Below are positions 25,450 through 34,242 of a stretch of DNA of 54,690 nt, piece by piece. The notes beneath the pieces were generated by a model. It did no database searches, was not told the origin of the DNA, and worked only from the letters and a program-made list of their open reading frames with translations. A program made the position numbers and the translations under genes. The DNA is taken from positions 1 to 54,690 of the forward strand of contig CAJYIY010000049.1 of assembly GCA_913775305.1 (NCBI GenBank). Reading direction: 5' to 3'. Within the stretch, counting starts at the first letter, position 1. Every line of letters begins with the position of its first letter. The DNA is from an uncultured Erwinia sp. (GTDB taxonomy: Bacteria; Pseudomonadota; Gammaproteobacteria; Enterobacterales; Enterobacteriaceae).

Positions 25450-26208
25450 ATGGATAACACTGCAACGCCCCAGAGGCAGACGGAGAGCATTGCTCTGGTG
25501 ACCGGTGCGAGCAGGGGGATTGGCGCGGCGATCGCTCGCAGACTTGCCGGTGAAGGCTTTGCGCTCTGGCTGAACTATCGTCGTGGACGCGAGGAAGCCG
25601 AGGCGGTACGTGATGAGATCGCCGCCGCTGGCGGCCAGTGCAGGCTGCTGCCCTTTGACGTCACCGATGGTGCATCCTGCCGCGAGGTGCTGGCGCCGCT
25701 GATTGAGCAGCAGGGAGCGCCTGCGGTGCTGGTGAATAATGCCGGTTTTGCCTGTGATAAAGTGCTGGCAATGATGACTTGCGAAGAGTGGGAGCGTGTG
25801 ATTCAGGTTCATCTGGGAGGATTTTATAACGTCACCTCGGCGGTAGTGCCAGCGATGCAGCGCAGGCGCAGTGGACGCATTATTAATATTGTCTCCACCG
25901 CTGGTCAAACCGGGGTTGCGGGGCAGGTGAACTATTCGGCGGCGAAGGCGGGTGTGATTGGTGCAACCCGTTCTCTGGCGGTGGAACTGGCCCGCCGCAA
26001 TATTCTGGTTAACGCGGTGGCGCCGGGTTTTATTACCACCGATATGACCGCGGCGCTGCCGCTGGAGACGATGACCAGCATGATCCCGCTGCGCCGCGTT
26101 GGTGAACCGGAAGAGGTGGCATCGGTGGTCAGCTTCCTCGCCTCTGAAGGGGCCAGCTATATCACGGGCCAGGTGATTGGCGTTAACGGTGGGTTATTCA
26201 CCGGCTGA
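25450..26208 (+). CDS. 3-oxoacyl-ACP reductase (FabG-like SDR)
   Basis: A 252-aa classical SDR with TGASRGIG (NADPH binding, residues about 18-25), NNAGFA, catalytic Ser in NIVSTAGQ and Tyr/Lys in NYSAAKAG, and PGFITTDMT. It reduces 3-ketoacyl-ACP to the 3-hydroxy form with NADPH. SD AAGGAGG lies eight bases before the ATG. Its place in a cluster with ketosynthase, ACP and dehydratase-like genes makes a role on ACP-bound intermediates very likely. Its stop overlaps the convergent thioesterase gene by 15 bp. Confidence 0.92.
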   Translation: MDNTATPQRQTESIALVTGASRGIGAAIARRLAGEGFALWLNYRRGREEAEAVRDEIAAAGGQCRLLPFDVTDGASCREVLAPLIEQQGAPAVLVNNAGFACDKVLAMMTCEEWERVIQVHLGGFYNVTSAVVPAMQRRRSGRIINIVSTAGQTGVAGQVNYSAAKAGVIGATRSLAVELARRNILVNAVAPGFITTDMTAALPLETMTSMIPLRRVGEPEEVASVVSFLASEGASYITGQVIGVNGGLFTG

Positions 26209-26694
26209 TGGGGCGGGGGCGATCTGGCCCCGCTTCCAGCGTTGGCAAAAGTCTGCATAGAAGTCGGGCTGCCGGGTCAGATACTCTCCCGTTTTGAGAG
26301 TGAACATCTGCACGCTAAATCCGGTCGCTACCGTCTCTTTCTGCCCGTTGAGAATTTGATAAGAGATATTCATCCGTGCCGACTCACACCAGTGCAGGCG
26401 GGCGATAATCCGACAGCATTCAGCAAACGCCAGCGGGCGATGGTAGTTAACGAACAGCTGTTTAATGGGCGCCGGGATCTGCTCGCGGTAGAGAGTGGAA
26501 TAACCGATGCCGAAATAGTCGCCCAGAGCCACCCGCGCATCCTCGAAGTAGCTGGCATAGTGTCCGTGCCAGACGATCTCCAGCGAATCTACCTCGTCAA
26601 AACGCACGGTGCGCTGCACGCTGTACTCAATCGGCGCCGGTGCCAGGCTACCATCCGGGCAACGTGAGCGGGTGAAATAGGGATAACGCATCAT
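26194..26694 (-). CDS. Hotdog-fold acyl thioesterase (4HBT type)
   Basis: A protein of about 166 aa with the 4-hydroxybenzoyl-CoA-thioesterase fold: VRFDEVDSLEIVWHGHYASYFEDAR near the N-terminus (acidic catalytic region) and VNYHRPLAFAECCRI. Members hydrolyse acyl-CoA or acyl-ACP thioesters. Preferred start ATG 26694 has GAGG seven bases upstream and an ATGA overlap with the stop of the preceding dehydratase-like gene. ATG 26700 is an alternative. It is transcribed toward and overlaps the ketoreductase gene. Confidence 0.82.
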   Translation of the reverse strand: MMRYPYFTRSRCPDGSLAPAPIEYSVQRTVRFDEVDSLEIVWHGHYASYFEDARVALGDYFGIGYSTLYREQIPAPIKQLFVNYHRPLAFAECCRIIARLHWCESARMNISYQILNGQKETVATGFSVQMFTLKTGEYLTRQPDFYADFCQRWKRGQIAPAPSAGE

Positions 26695-27077
26695 TGCCAT
26701 GCCTCGGTATGTTCCAGTTCAAACACGAGGGTTGTGCAGACGATGTGATTACTGTCGATCGTCGCCTGATACTCGCCGATATGGCTACCCGGCTTAACGT
26801 CAACGGATACCGTATCTCCGGGTTTGATAGGATGCAAAAACTTGCAGCGTTTGACGCCAGTCAGCCGGGCACTTTTCCCCGCGGCGGCGGTATAACGCGC
26901 CAGCATAATTTGAACGATGCCCGGCAGCAGTGGGTTATCGGGAAAATGGCCTCGAAAGCCAGAAAACTCAGTCGTAAACATAAAACAGCATTGCATATTA
27001 TCCGGGGCACCCTCACGGCAAATTAATTGCGGTGGAGAAACCACAAAGCGGGATAGTTCTTCGGATAAGCTGGGCAT
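26691..27077 (-). CDS. Hotdog-fold 3-hydroxyacyl-ACP dehydratase-like protein (FabZ/ApeI-like)
   Basis: A 128-aa single-hotdog protein with the FabA/FabZ active-site style segment FRGHFPDNPLLPGIVQIML (His near residue 43). This suggests dehydration of 3-hydroxyacyl-ACP to the enoyl form. The downstream catalytic acid common in FabZ is not obvious, so a binding or isomerase role is possible. SD GGGAGG precedes ATG 27077. It begins the short minus-strand operon with the thioesterase. Confidence 0.8.
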   Translation of the reverse strand: MPSLSEELSRFVVSPPQLICREGAPDNMQCCFMFTTEFSGFRGHFPDNPLLPGIVQIMLARYTAAAGKSARLTGVKRCKFLHPIKPGDTVSVDVKPGSHIGEYQATIDSNHIVCTTLVFELEHTEAWQ

Positions 27078-27484
27078 ATTTCCCTCCCTTTAATGTGCAG
27101 AAACTCAGGGCGATGATATTCGTCACGGAATAATTTTCTTGTCGTGGAATGGCGTCATTGTTTTATTAAGTGCTGTCATTAAATTTTGGCGAAGGAGAAG
27201 CTTTGATAGCGGTGAGATATTTCCGGTTGTTTCCCCGGAGTGAAATTGCGGTGTCATTTCGGCTGTTATTTCCTGTACTGATTTTTTGAGAGTTTCTTAA
27301 TGTTTTGTGCGAATGTGAAATCATTATTAAATAAAAGGGCGCTGGGCTGGCGAAATGCAACCTCCAGTATCCCGTCCGGGCAGTGGGCATCACCCTTCCA
27401 GACAACCTTTTCGTACCAGGGTGTCCAGCAGGCCCGGATTTATTGACTATACTGAGATAGACGAAAACCAACCGGAGGATAAAG
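27078..27484. promoter_or_regulatory. Intergenic promoter region
   Basis: Divergent region between the dehydratase-like gene and osmC. It is AT-rich at 27100-27330 and ends in GGAGG before osmC. Minus-strand frames here are spurious. A GAC..TATACT-like -10 at about 27445-27452 could serve osmC. Confidence 0.35.
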
Positions 27485-27916
27485 ATGACCATTCATAAGA
27501 AAGGACAGGCTCACTGGGAAGGCGATATTAAACGCGGTAAAGGTACCATCTCAACGGAGAGTGGAGCACTGGATAATCAGCCGTATGGTTTTAACACCCG
27601 TTTCGAAGGTAAACCCGGCACCAATCCGGAAGAGCTGATTGGTGCTGCCCATTCGGCGTGCTTCTCAATGGCGCTGTCGCTGATGCTGGGCGAGGCCGGA
27701 TTTACGCCTGAGAGTATTGATACCGTGGCCGATGTTTCACTCGATAAAGTGGACGGCGGTTTTGCTATTACCAAAGTAGCGCTGCAGAGCAAGATCAGGC
27801 TGCCGGGGATTGCAGACGATGAGTTTGATAAAATTATCCAGCAGGCGAAAGCGGGATGCCCGATATCCAAACTGCTGAGCACCGACATCACTCTTGAGTA
27901 TCAGCTGGAAAACTAA
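27485..27916 (+). CDS. osmC: Osmotically inducible peroxiredoxin OsmC
   Basis: A 143-aa OsmC/Ohr-fold peroxidase that reduces organic hydroperoxides in the cytoplasm. The two catalytic cysteines lie in AAHSACFSMALS (about residue 59) and KAGCPISKLL (about 125). The start TIHKKGQAHWEGDIKRGKGTIS is typical of enterobacterial OsmC. SD GGAGG is six bases before the ATG. It is monocistronic. Confidence 0.95.
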   Translation: MTIHKKGQAHWEGDIKRGKGTISTESGALDNQPYGFNTRFEGKPGTNPEELIGAAHSACFSMALSLMLGEAGFTPESIDTVADVSLDKVDGGFAITKVALQSKIRLPGIADDEFDKIIQQAKAGCPISKLLSTDITLEYQLEN

Positions 27917-28179
27917 TCTGAAAGCGGCATTACCTCATCATCCGCTTCTTTTCTCCCCCTTGCTGACTGACCATCGGTTTACTCAGAGGCTCCGCAAGGG
28001 GCGAGACATCCCGGGCTATTTGTCTCTACGCCGATAGCCCGAATCGTTACCACCCCCCCCCTGGCTTCAGCGCATTTAATGCTTAACTTTCCCGAACTTC
28101 AGCGTATAGACGTCTGGACATGTAGCCATCAACTTATGTAGCATGCTGTTATTCGTCATTTGTAAACGGGAACAACCGA
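27917..28179. other. Intergenic region with a hairpin
   Basis: CGGGCTAT (28012-28019) pairs with ATAGCCCG (28034-28041) over a 14-nt loop, without a U-run, and a C9 tract follows at about 28053-28061. It may end the osmC transcript. The promoter of the methyltransferase-ABC operon should lie between 28075 and 28179. Confidence 0.4.
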
Positions 28180-29097
28180 ATGTCACAGCAAATAAAAATT
28201 CTGGACGGGGGAATGGGGCGTGAACTGGCGCGTATCGGCGCTCCCTTCCGCCAGCCGGAATGGTCTGCGCTTGCACTATATGAAGCACCCGAGCGCGTTC
28301 GTGAAGTCCACGACAGCTTTATCGCTGCCGGTGCTGAAGCTATCACCACCAACAGTTACGCGGTTGTTCCGTTCCACATTGGCGACGATCGTTTTGCCCG
28401 CGACGGTGCGCGTTTAGCCGCGCTTGCCGGCAAACTGGCCCGCGAGGCGGCCGATGCGGCCGCCAGTCCGGTGCGCGTTGCCGGCAGCCTTCCTCCTGCA
28501 CTGGGATCTTACCGACCCGATCTGTTCAATCTGGCGCAGGCACAGGCCATTCATCGCGTGCTGGTCGATGCTCAGGCTCCGTGGGTCGATCTCTGGCTGG
28601 GGGAAACCATCAGTTCGATTGCGGAAGCCGAATCTATCAACGCCGTGCTTGCCGGCCAGCCGCAGCCGCTGTGGCTTTCATTTACTCTGCAGGACGAACC
28701 TGAGTTGTACGATGCTGTCAGCACGCTGCGCTCCGGTGAGAGCGTGAGCGCAGCGGTCACCCGGGCGATTGAGCTTGGCGCAGAGAATGTGTTGTTTAAC
28801 TGTAGCCATCCGGAGGTGATGTCCTCTGCGGTGAAGCAGGCGGCAGCCGTACGCAAGCAGCTGGGTGCCGACATCGGCATTGGCGTTTACGCGAATGCCT
28901 TCGAGCACGGCAGCAACAGCGGTGGTGCCAACGAAGGGCTGAGCGGTATGCGCAAGGATACGCACCCGGAAGGCTACCTGAACTGGGCGCAGGAGTGGGT
29001 TGCGGCAGGGGCTACGCTGATCGGCGGTTGCTGCGGTATCGGCCCTGAGCATATCGGACGGCTGGCTTCAGCATTGAAGTCTCCGGGCGATCGCTGA
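28180..29097 (+). CDS. Homocysteine S-methyltransferase family protein
   Basis: A 305-aa betaine/homocysteine methyltransferase-fold enzyme. It starts ILDGGMGREL and has the zinc-binding cysteines in LFNCSHPEV (about residue 207) and GGCCGIGPEHI (about 287-288). In E. coli, MmuM uses S-methylmethionine to methylate homocysteine to methionine. Here there is no MmuP permease. The gene leads an operon with a peptide-type ABC importer 45 bp downstream, so a different methyl donor delivered by that importer is possible. The catalytic centre looks intact. Assignment to MmuM function is not certain. Confidence 0.9.
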   Translation: MSQQIKILDGGMGRELARIGAPFRQPEWSALALYEAPERVREVHDSFIAAGAEAITTNSYAVVPFHIGDDRFARDGARLAALAGKLAREAADAAASPVRVAGSLPPALGSYRPDLFNLAQAQAIHRVLVDAQAPWVDLWLGETISSIAEAESINAVLAGQPQPLWLSFTLQDEPELYDAVSTLRSGESVSAAVTRAIELGAENVLFNCSHPEVMSSAVKQAAAVRKQLGADIGIGVYANAFEHGSNSGGANEGLSGMRKDTHPEGYLNWAQEWVAAGATLIGGCCGIGPEHIGRLASALKSPGDR

Positions 29098-29142
29098 CAG
29101 ATAAAACTAATAAGAAAACAAATTAAAACCAGGACACACAAC

Positions 29143-30687
29143 ATGAATCGTCGCGACTTTATCAAAACCACCGGTGCGCTTTCGGTGGCAGCGGCCTGCG
29201 CCAGCTGGCCTTTCAGTGCTGCTACGGCAGCAGATGCACCGGCCTCCACGCCGAAAAAGGGCGGCCATCTGATTGTCGGCATGGATAATGCCTCCAGCAC
29301 CGACCGTCTCGATCCGGCTTTCTGGTTCGAATCCTACATGTATTTCGTTGGCTCCCAGCTGTTTAACTGCCTGGCGGAAGTCGATGAAAACGGCAAGATT
29401 GTTCCCTCGCTGGCGGAAAGCTGGGAAACCCGCGACGGTAGCAAAACTTGGATACTTAATATTCGTCAGGGCGTGCAGTTTCACGACGGGCGTACGCTGA
29501 CGGCGAAAGATGTGATTTATTCGCTTAACCATCATCGCGGTGAAAAAAGCAGCTCGTCGGTGAAGGGCTATCTCGACCCGGTTGTGTCGCTGGAAGCTAC
29601 CAGCCCTCATCAGGTAACAATCAGGCTGAACGAGCCGAACGTGGAGTTTATTGCCCTGCTCAGCGACGTTCATTTCGCCATCACCGCCGAAAATGAGAAT
29701 TTTGATAAGGGCATCGGTACCGGCGCCTTTATCCTGGAGAGCTTTAAGCCCGGCGTGCGTACGCTGGTGAAACGCAATCCGAACCACTGGAACCCGGCCC
29801 GTGGCCACGTAGACTCCGTGGAAACGCTGGCAATGAATGATTCCACCGCGCGTGTTGCGGCGCTGGCCAGCGGCTCTGCGCATATCATCAACCGCGTAAA
29901 CCCGCGGATTGTTGACCGCCTGAAGGCGATGCCGAACATCCAGCTGCAGCGCGCGCGTGACAGCCAGATCTTCACGTTCCCGGGGCTGGCAACCGCGGCG
30001 CCGTTTAACACGCTTGACGGGCGTCTGGCGCTGAAATATGCCATCGATCGCGAGCAGATTATCAAAACCGTGCTCGGCGGCTACGGCACTGTGGCAAACG
30101 ATAATCCGATCTTCCCGTCCAGCCCGTACTTTGCGAAAGATATTCCCCAGCGCCCTTACGACCCGGAAAAAGCCAAATATCACTGGCAGAAAACCGGCTT
30201 CTCCGGTCCGCTGGTGCTGTCTGTTGCCGAGTCCGGCTTCCCGGGGGCGGTGGATGCCGGACAGCTCTATCAGAACTCAGCCACGCGCGCCGGTATTCCG
30301 CTGAAGGTTGAGCGCGTACCGGATGATGCCTTCTGGGATAATGTGTGGATGAAGAAGCCATTTGTTTCTTCTAACTGGTCACTGCGCCCAACGGCGGATG
30401 CGCTGCTGTCGCTGGTGTTTACCAGTAACGCACCGTGGAACGAGTCGCAGTGGAAAGAGCCGAAGTTTGACCAGCTGGTCAATGCTGCCCGCGGCGAGCA
30501 GGATGAGCAGAAGCGCCGTCAGATCTATCACGACATCCAGGTGATGCTGGTGGAGCAGGGCAGTGAAATTATTCCGCTTTATGCCGACTCGCTGGATGCC
30601 AGCAGCAAAAAAATTAATGGTTTTGTCGCTATTCCTGGCTTTACCATGAGCGGCAACCGCGCTGCGGAAAAAGTGTGGTTCGCCTGA
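29143..30687 (+). CDS. ABC importer substrate-binding protein, family 5, Tat-exported
   Basis: A 514-aa periplasmic solute-binding protein of the Dpp/Opp class (SBP family 5). The N-terminus MNRRDFIKTTGALSVAAACA is a twin-arginine signal, so it is exported folded. The mature part has SLAESWETRDGSKTWILNIRQGVQFHDG and ALKYAIDREQI, both usual for the class. A Tat signal on this class is uncommon in enterobacteria. It is the second gene of the methyltransferase operon. The ligand may be a peptide, opine, glutathione-like or sulfur compound. The sequence does not decide. Confidence 0.9.
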   Translation: MNRRDFIKTTGALSVAAACASWPFSAATAADAPASTPKKGGHLIVGMDNASSTDRLDPAFWFESYMYFVGSQLFNCLAEVDENGKIVPSLAESWETRDGSKTWILNIRQGVQFHDGRTLTAKDVIYSLNHHRGEKSSSSVKGYLDPVVSLEATSPHQVTIRLNEPNVEFIALLSDVHFAITAENENFDKGIGTGAFILESFKPGVRTLVKRNPNHWNPARGHVDSVETLAMNDSTARVAALASGSAHIINRVNPRIVDRLKAMPNIQLQRARDSQIFTFPGLATAAPFNTLDGRLALKYAIDREQIIKTVLGGYGTVANDNPIFPSSPYFAKDIPQRPYDPEKAKYHWQKTGFSGPLVLSVAESGFPGAVDAGQLYQNSATRAGIPLKVERVPDDAFWDNVWMKKPFVSSNWSLRPTADALLSLVFTSNAPWNESQWKEPKFDQLVNAARGEQDEQKRRQIYHDIQVMLVEQGSEIIPLYADSLDASSKKINGFVAIPGFTMSGNRAAEKVWFA

Positions 30688-30724
30688 CGGCCACCCGATT
30701 CAGCTCCGAGTTGCAGGATATCTC

Positions 30725-31714
30725 TTGAGTAATTTGCGTGAATCAAAGGGGAAGGGGCACCTTCCTCTGTTAAAACTAATTGGACTGCGTCTGTTGGCTG
30801 GCGTGGTGATGCTGCTGGTGGTGTCGGCGCTGATCTTTATCGGCATCCAGTTACTGCCCGGCAATGCGGCAACCGCCATTCTCGGTCAGACTGCAACGCC
30901 GCAGGCAGTTGCGGCGCTCAATGCGCAGTTGGGCCTCGATCAGCCCGCGCTGAGCCGCTATCTGGGCTGGCTGGTTGGGGTGCTGCACGGCGATTTTGGC
31001 CACAGCTTTACCAGCCGTGAAGCGATTGCGCCCGTGCTGCTGGACCGGCTGGGCAACACACTGTCGCTGGCCTTTTTCACCGCCATTGTTGCCGTGCCGC
31101 TGGCGCTGATGATTGGCTTCCTTTCCGCCCGCTATCAGGGCAGCTGGCTTGATCGTCTGCTGAGCCTGTTTACCCGGGCTGCCGTATCGCTGCCGGAGTT
31201 TTTCTCCGGATATCTGCTGATCCTGGTGTTTTCCATCACTCTGTTCTGGCTGCCCAGCAACAGCAGCATCTCCGACGACATGCCGCTTGCTGACAGGCTG
31301 TTGGCGATCGCGCTGCCGTGCATGACGCTGATTCTGGCAATCCTTGGCCATATGAGCAACATGACGCGTGCCGCGTTGGTCAGCGTGCAAAATGCCGTAT
31401 GGGTGGATACCGCGCTGATGAAGGGGCTGTCGCCGTCGGCGATCCTGTTTCGGCACGTGCTGCCGAACGCGTGGGGGCCGATAATTAACGTTATCGTACT
31501 GAACCTTGCCTGGCTGATGGTGGGCGTGGTGATTGTTGAGAACGTGTTTGTTTATCCCGGCCTGGGCCAGTACATGGTTGACAGCATCAGCAAGCGTGAT
31601 ATCCCGGTGATTCAGGACTGTGCGCTGCTGCTGGCAGGGATCTATATTCTGCTGAATCTGCTGGCCGATGTCGTTGCGCTGCTGGCGAATCCGCGCCTGC
31701 GCCACAGCCGCTAA
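30725..31714 (+). CDS. ABC importer permease, DppB type
   Basis: A 329-aa inner-membrane permease with six hydrophobic segments. It has the family N-terminus (LRLLAGVVMLLVVSALIF, PGNAATAILG), ALNAQLGLDQP and the EAA-like cytoplasmic loop MKGLSPSAILFRHVLPNAWGP. Start TTG 30725 has AGGA nine bases upstream. It lies between the binding protein and the DppC-type permease. Confidence 0.92.
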   Translation: MSNLRESKGKGHLPLLKLIGLRLLAGVVMLLVVSALIFIGIQLLPGNAATAILGQTATPQAVAALNAQLGLDQPALSRYLGWLVGVLHGDFGHSFTSREAIAPVLLDRLGNTLSLAFFTAIVAVPLALMIGFLSARYQGSWLDRLLSLFTRAAVSLPEFFSGYLLILVFSITLFWLPSNSSISDDMPLADRLLAIALPCMTLILAILGHMSNMTRAALVSVQNAVWVDTALMKGLSPSAILFRHVLPNAWGPIINVIVLNLAWLMVGVVIVENVFVYPGLGQYMVDSISKRDIPVIQDCALLLAGIYILLNLLADVVALLANPRLRHSR

Positions 31715-31786
31715 GCGGCAGGCAGGATTTTTACCCCGAGCGTGTGACAATGCGCGCAAGTGGGGACTGACAAGGAATTAATCTGG

Positions 31787-32596
31787 ATGTTTAGGCTGAA
31801 ACTTGCGGTGCTGCCCGGTTTAACCGGGCTGGGCCTGTTTATTCTGGTGGCGATATTTGCCCCCTGGCTGTCGCCGTATGCACCGGACCAGGTGGTGGGC
31901 AGCGCCTGGTCCGGCGTGACGGCTGAAAACTGGCTGGGGACCGACAATCTGGGGCGGGATCTGCTTTCCCGCCTGATCTGGGGCACCCGCACCTCGCTGA
32001 GCGTCAGCGCGGTAGCCACGCTGCTGGCCTTTGCCGTCGGGATTTTCCTCGGTTTCCTGGCCGGTTTCTGCCGTGGCTGGGTCGACCAGCTTATCTCCCG
32101 ACTGAACGATATTCTGATGGCGATCCCGACGCTGATTTTCGCGCTGGTGGTGCTGGCGATGCTGCCGAAAACGATACCGGTGATCGTGCTGGTGCTGGGT
32201 ATTCTTGAATCTACCCGCGTACTGCGCGTGGCGCGTTCGCTGGCGGTGGATATTGCGGCCCAGGAATTTATTGAGGTCGCACGGCTGCGCGGTGAACGCC
32301 TGAGCTGGGTGCTGTGGCGTGAGATCCTGCCGAATGCGCTGACCACGCTGATCGCGGAGTTTGCCCTGCGCTTTATCTTTATTCTGCTTTTCCTGTCGGC
32401 GTTGTCGTTCCTCGGGATGGGTATTCAGCCGCCAACCGCTGACTGGGGCGGGCTGGCGCGTGATAATAAAGATGGCATTCTGTTTGGCGTCTGGGCGGCC
32501 CTGATCCCCGGCGCGGCTATCGCGCTACTGGCGATAGCGCTGAACAGCGTTGCCGACTGGCTGTTAAGCCACCACACCCGCAGCTGGCAGGAGTAA
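31787..32596 (+). CDS. ABC importer permease, DppC type
   Basis: A protein of about 269 aa with six hydrophobic segments. It includes WLGTDNLGRDLLSRLIWGTRTSL, the DppC/OppC signature, and the EAA loop EVARLRGERLSWVLWREILPNA. Start ATG 31787 follows AAGGA by ten bases. A GTG at 31760 would add nine residues. It forms the heterodimeric channel with the upstream permease. Confidence 0.9.
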   Translation: MFRLKLAVLPGLTGLGLFILVAIFAPWLSPYAPDQVVGSAWSGVTAENWLGTDNLGRDLLSRLIWGTRTSLSVSAVATLLAFAVGIFLGFLAGFCRGWVDQLISRLNDILMAIPTLIFALVVLAMLPKTIPVIVLVLGILESTRVLRVARSLAVDIAAQEFIEVARLRGERLSWVLWREILPNALTTLIAEFALRFIFILLFLSALSFLGMGIQPPTADWGGLARDNKDGILFGVWAALIPGAAIALLAIALNSVADWLLSHHTRSWQE

Positions 32597-32599
32597 GCC

Positions 32600-34177
32600 A
32601 TGAGTCAACAACCCCTGTTAAGCGTAGAACAGCTGCGGGTCACCGCCGGTAACGCGGTGCTGGTGCAGGATATCTCCTTCACCCTGAAAAAGGGCGAAGT
32701 TCTTGGGCTCATCGGTGAGTCTGGTGCGGGAAAATCCACTATCGGTCAGGCAATCCTGGGGCATTTCCGCTTTGGTATGACCCTTAGCGGCGGCAGGATC
32801 CTGTTTGCCGGACGTGAACTGACCGGTCTCTCTGAACGTCAGCTGCGCGACGTACGCGGGGCCAAAATTGCCTACGTGGCGCAGTCTGCCAGCGCGGCGT
32901 TCAACCCGGCGAAAAAAATCGGCGAGCAGGTCATTGAAGCGGCCATTCGCCACCGGATAATGAACCGCCAGCAGGCGATAGTGCGTGCAATTGAAATTTT
33001 CAGTCAGCTTCAGCTGCCGGAGCCGCAGGCCTTTTTCCACCGCTATCCGCATCAGGTCTCGGGCGGCCAGCTTCAGCGCGCGATGATCGCCATGGCGATT
33101 TGTGCCGGTCCTGAGCTGATCATCTTTGATGAACCGACCACCGCGCTGGACGTGACCACCCAGCTGGAGGTGCTGAAAGCTATCCGCGCAGTGATCCGGC
33201 TGACCGGCGTGGCTGCGCTCTACATCAGCCACGATCTGGCGGTAGTGGCCCAGATCAGCCAGCGCATTATGGTGCTGCGGCACGGGCGTGAGGTGGAGTG
33301 CGGGGAGACCGCCCGGCTGCTGAACGCACCGGAACAGGCCTATACCCGCGATCTGCTGCACAGCCACGGCGAACCGCATCAGCCGCGCAGCACCACACTG
33401 CCGCTGCTGACTGCCGAGCAGGTTTCCGTCGATTACCAGGCCAGTCGCGTACTGAACGATGTGTCACTGAGTATTGGTCGTGGCCGCACCCTGGCGCTGA
33501 TCGGCGAGTCGGGTGCCGGGAAGTCAACGCTGGGCAGGCTGATTTGCGGGCTGGTTGCCCCTGCGCACGGCAGCGTTCGCTTTAACGGCCAGCCGTTGCC
33601 TGCGTCGCTGCGTCAGCGATCCCGCCAGCAGCTACAGTCGGTACAGATGATCCATCAGCATCCGGACACCGCCCTGAATCCGAGATTAACCATCGGGGTG
33701 CAGATTGCGCGGTCGATGGTTTGCCTGACCTCGTTAACGCCGGTGCAGCGGCAGGTGCGGATCCGCCAGCTGCTGGAAAAGGTTGGTCTGTCGCCGCAGC
33801 TGGCGGATCGCTATCCGCACGCGCTGTCCGGCGGTCAGAAGCAGCGCGTCTGTATCGCTCGCGCGCTCGCCGTCGATCCAACGCTGATTGTCTGCGATGA
33901 ACCGACCTCCGCGCTCGATCCGCTGGTTGGCCGTGAGGTGCTGGCCCTGCTGAAATCGCTACAGGAAGAAACCGGGGTGTCGATGCTGTTTATCACCCAT
34001 GACCTGCACGTGGTGCAGGCGGTGGCGGATGAGGTGATGGTGCTGCGCCACGGCAGGGTGGTGCGTCAGGGGCGGCTGGATCAGGTGTTCAATGCGCCGC
34101 TGGATGAGTATACCGCCCGGCTGCTGCGCGCGGTGCCTGAAATGCGGGTGGGCTGGCTGGAAGAGGCCGAAGGGTAG
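32600..34177 (+). CDS. ABC importer ATPase, fused DppD-DppF-type
   Basis: A 525-aa protein with two complete ATP-binding domains. Each has Walker A GESGAGKST (about residues 38-46 and 298-306), a signature (SGGQLQRAMIAMA; SGGQKQRVCIARA) and Walker B plus catalytic Glu (LIIFDEPTTALD; LIVCDEPTSALD). It powers the two permeases. Fusion of the two ATPases in one chain resembles GsiA or YejF rather than DppD/DppF. It completes a five-gene operon and begins 3 bp after the DppC-type gene. Confidence 0.93.
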   Translation: MSQQPLLSVEQLRVTAGNAVLVQDISFTLKKGEVLGLIGESGAGKSTIGQAILGHFRFGMTLSGGRILFAGRELTGLSERQLRDVRGAKIAYVAQSASAAFNPAKKIGEQVIEAAIRHRIMNRQQAIVRAIEIFSQLQLPEPQAFFHRYPHQVSGGQLQRAMIAMAICAGPELIIFDEPTTALDVTTQLEVLKAIRAVIRLTGVAALYISHDLAVVAQISQRIMVLRHGREVECGETARLLNAPEQAYTRDLLHSHGEPHQPRSTTLPLLTAEQVSVDYQASRVLNDVSLSIGRGRTLALIGESGAGKSTLGRLICGLVAPAHGSVRFNGQPLPASLRQRSRQQLQSVQMIHQHPDTALNPRLTIGVQIARSMVCLTSLTPVQRQVRIRQLLEKVGLSPQLADRYPHALSGGQKQRVCIARALAVDPTLIVCDEPTSALDPLVGREVLALLKSLQEETGVSMLFITHDLHVVQAVADEVMVLRHGRVVRQGRLDQVFNAPLDEYTARLLRAVPEMRVGWLEEAEG

Positions 34178-34242
34178 CCGCGCTCTGCGCTGCCCGTCAC
34201 CCTCTTCAGCAATATCCGTCCTTTGCGTGCTGGCTCTGTAAG

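Noticed and set aside
22088..27077. A full aryl polyene or flexirubin cluster
   Set aside because: Glycosyltransferase, acyltransferase, ligase, MMPL exporter, outer-membrane carrier genes and the second ketosynthase are absent on both sides.
29107..30183. A 358-codon minus-strand frame opposite the ABC binding-protein gene
   Set aside because: It is a shadow of a high-GC gene: no ribosome site, composition rich in His, Arg and Gln, no domain, and the plus strand encodes a clear family 5 binding protein.
30851..31759. A 302-codon minus-strand frame opposite the DppB-type permease
   Set aside because: Gln/His/Arg-rich low-complexity translation, typical of the antisense of a Leu/Ala-rich membrane protein.
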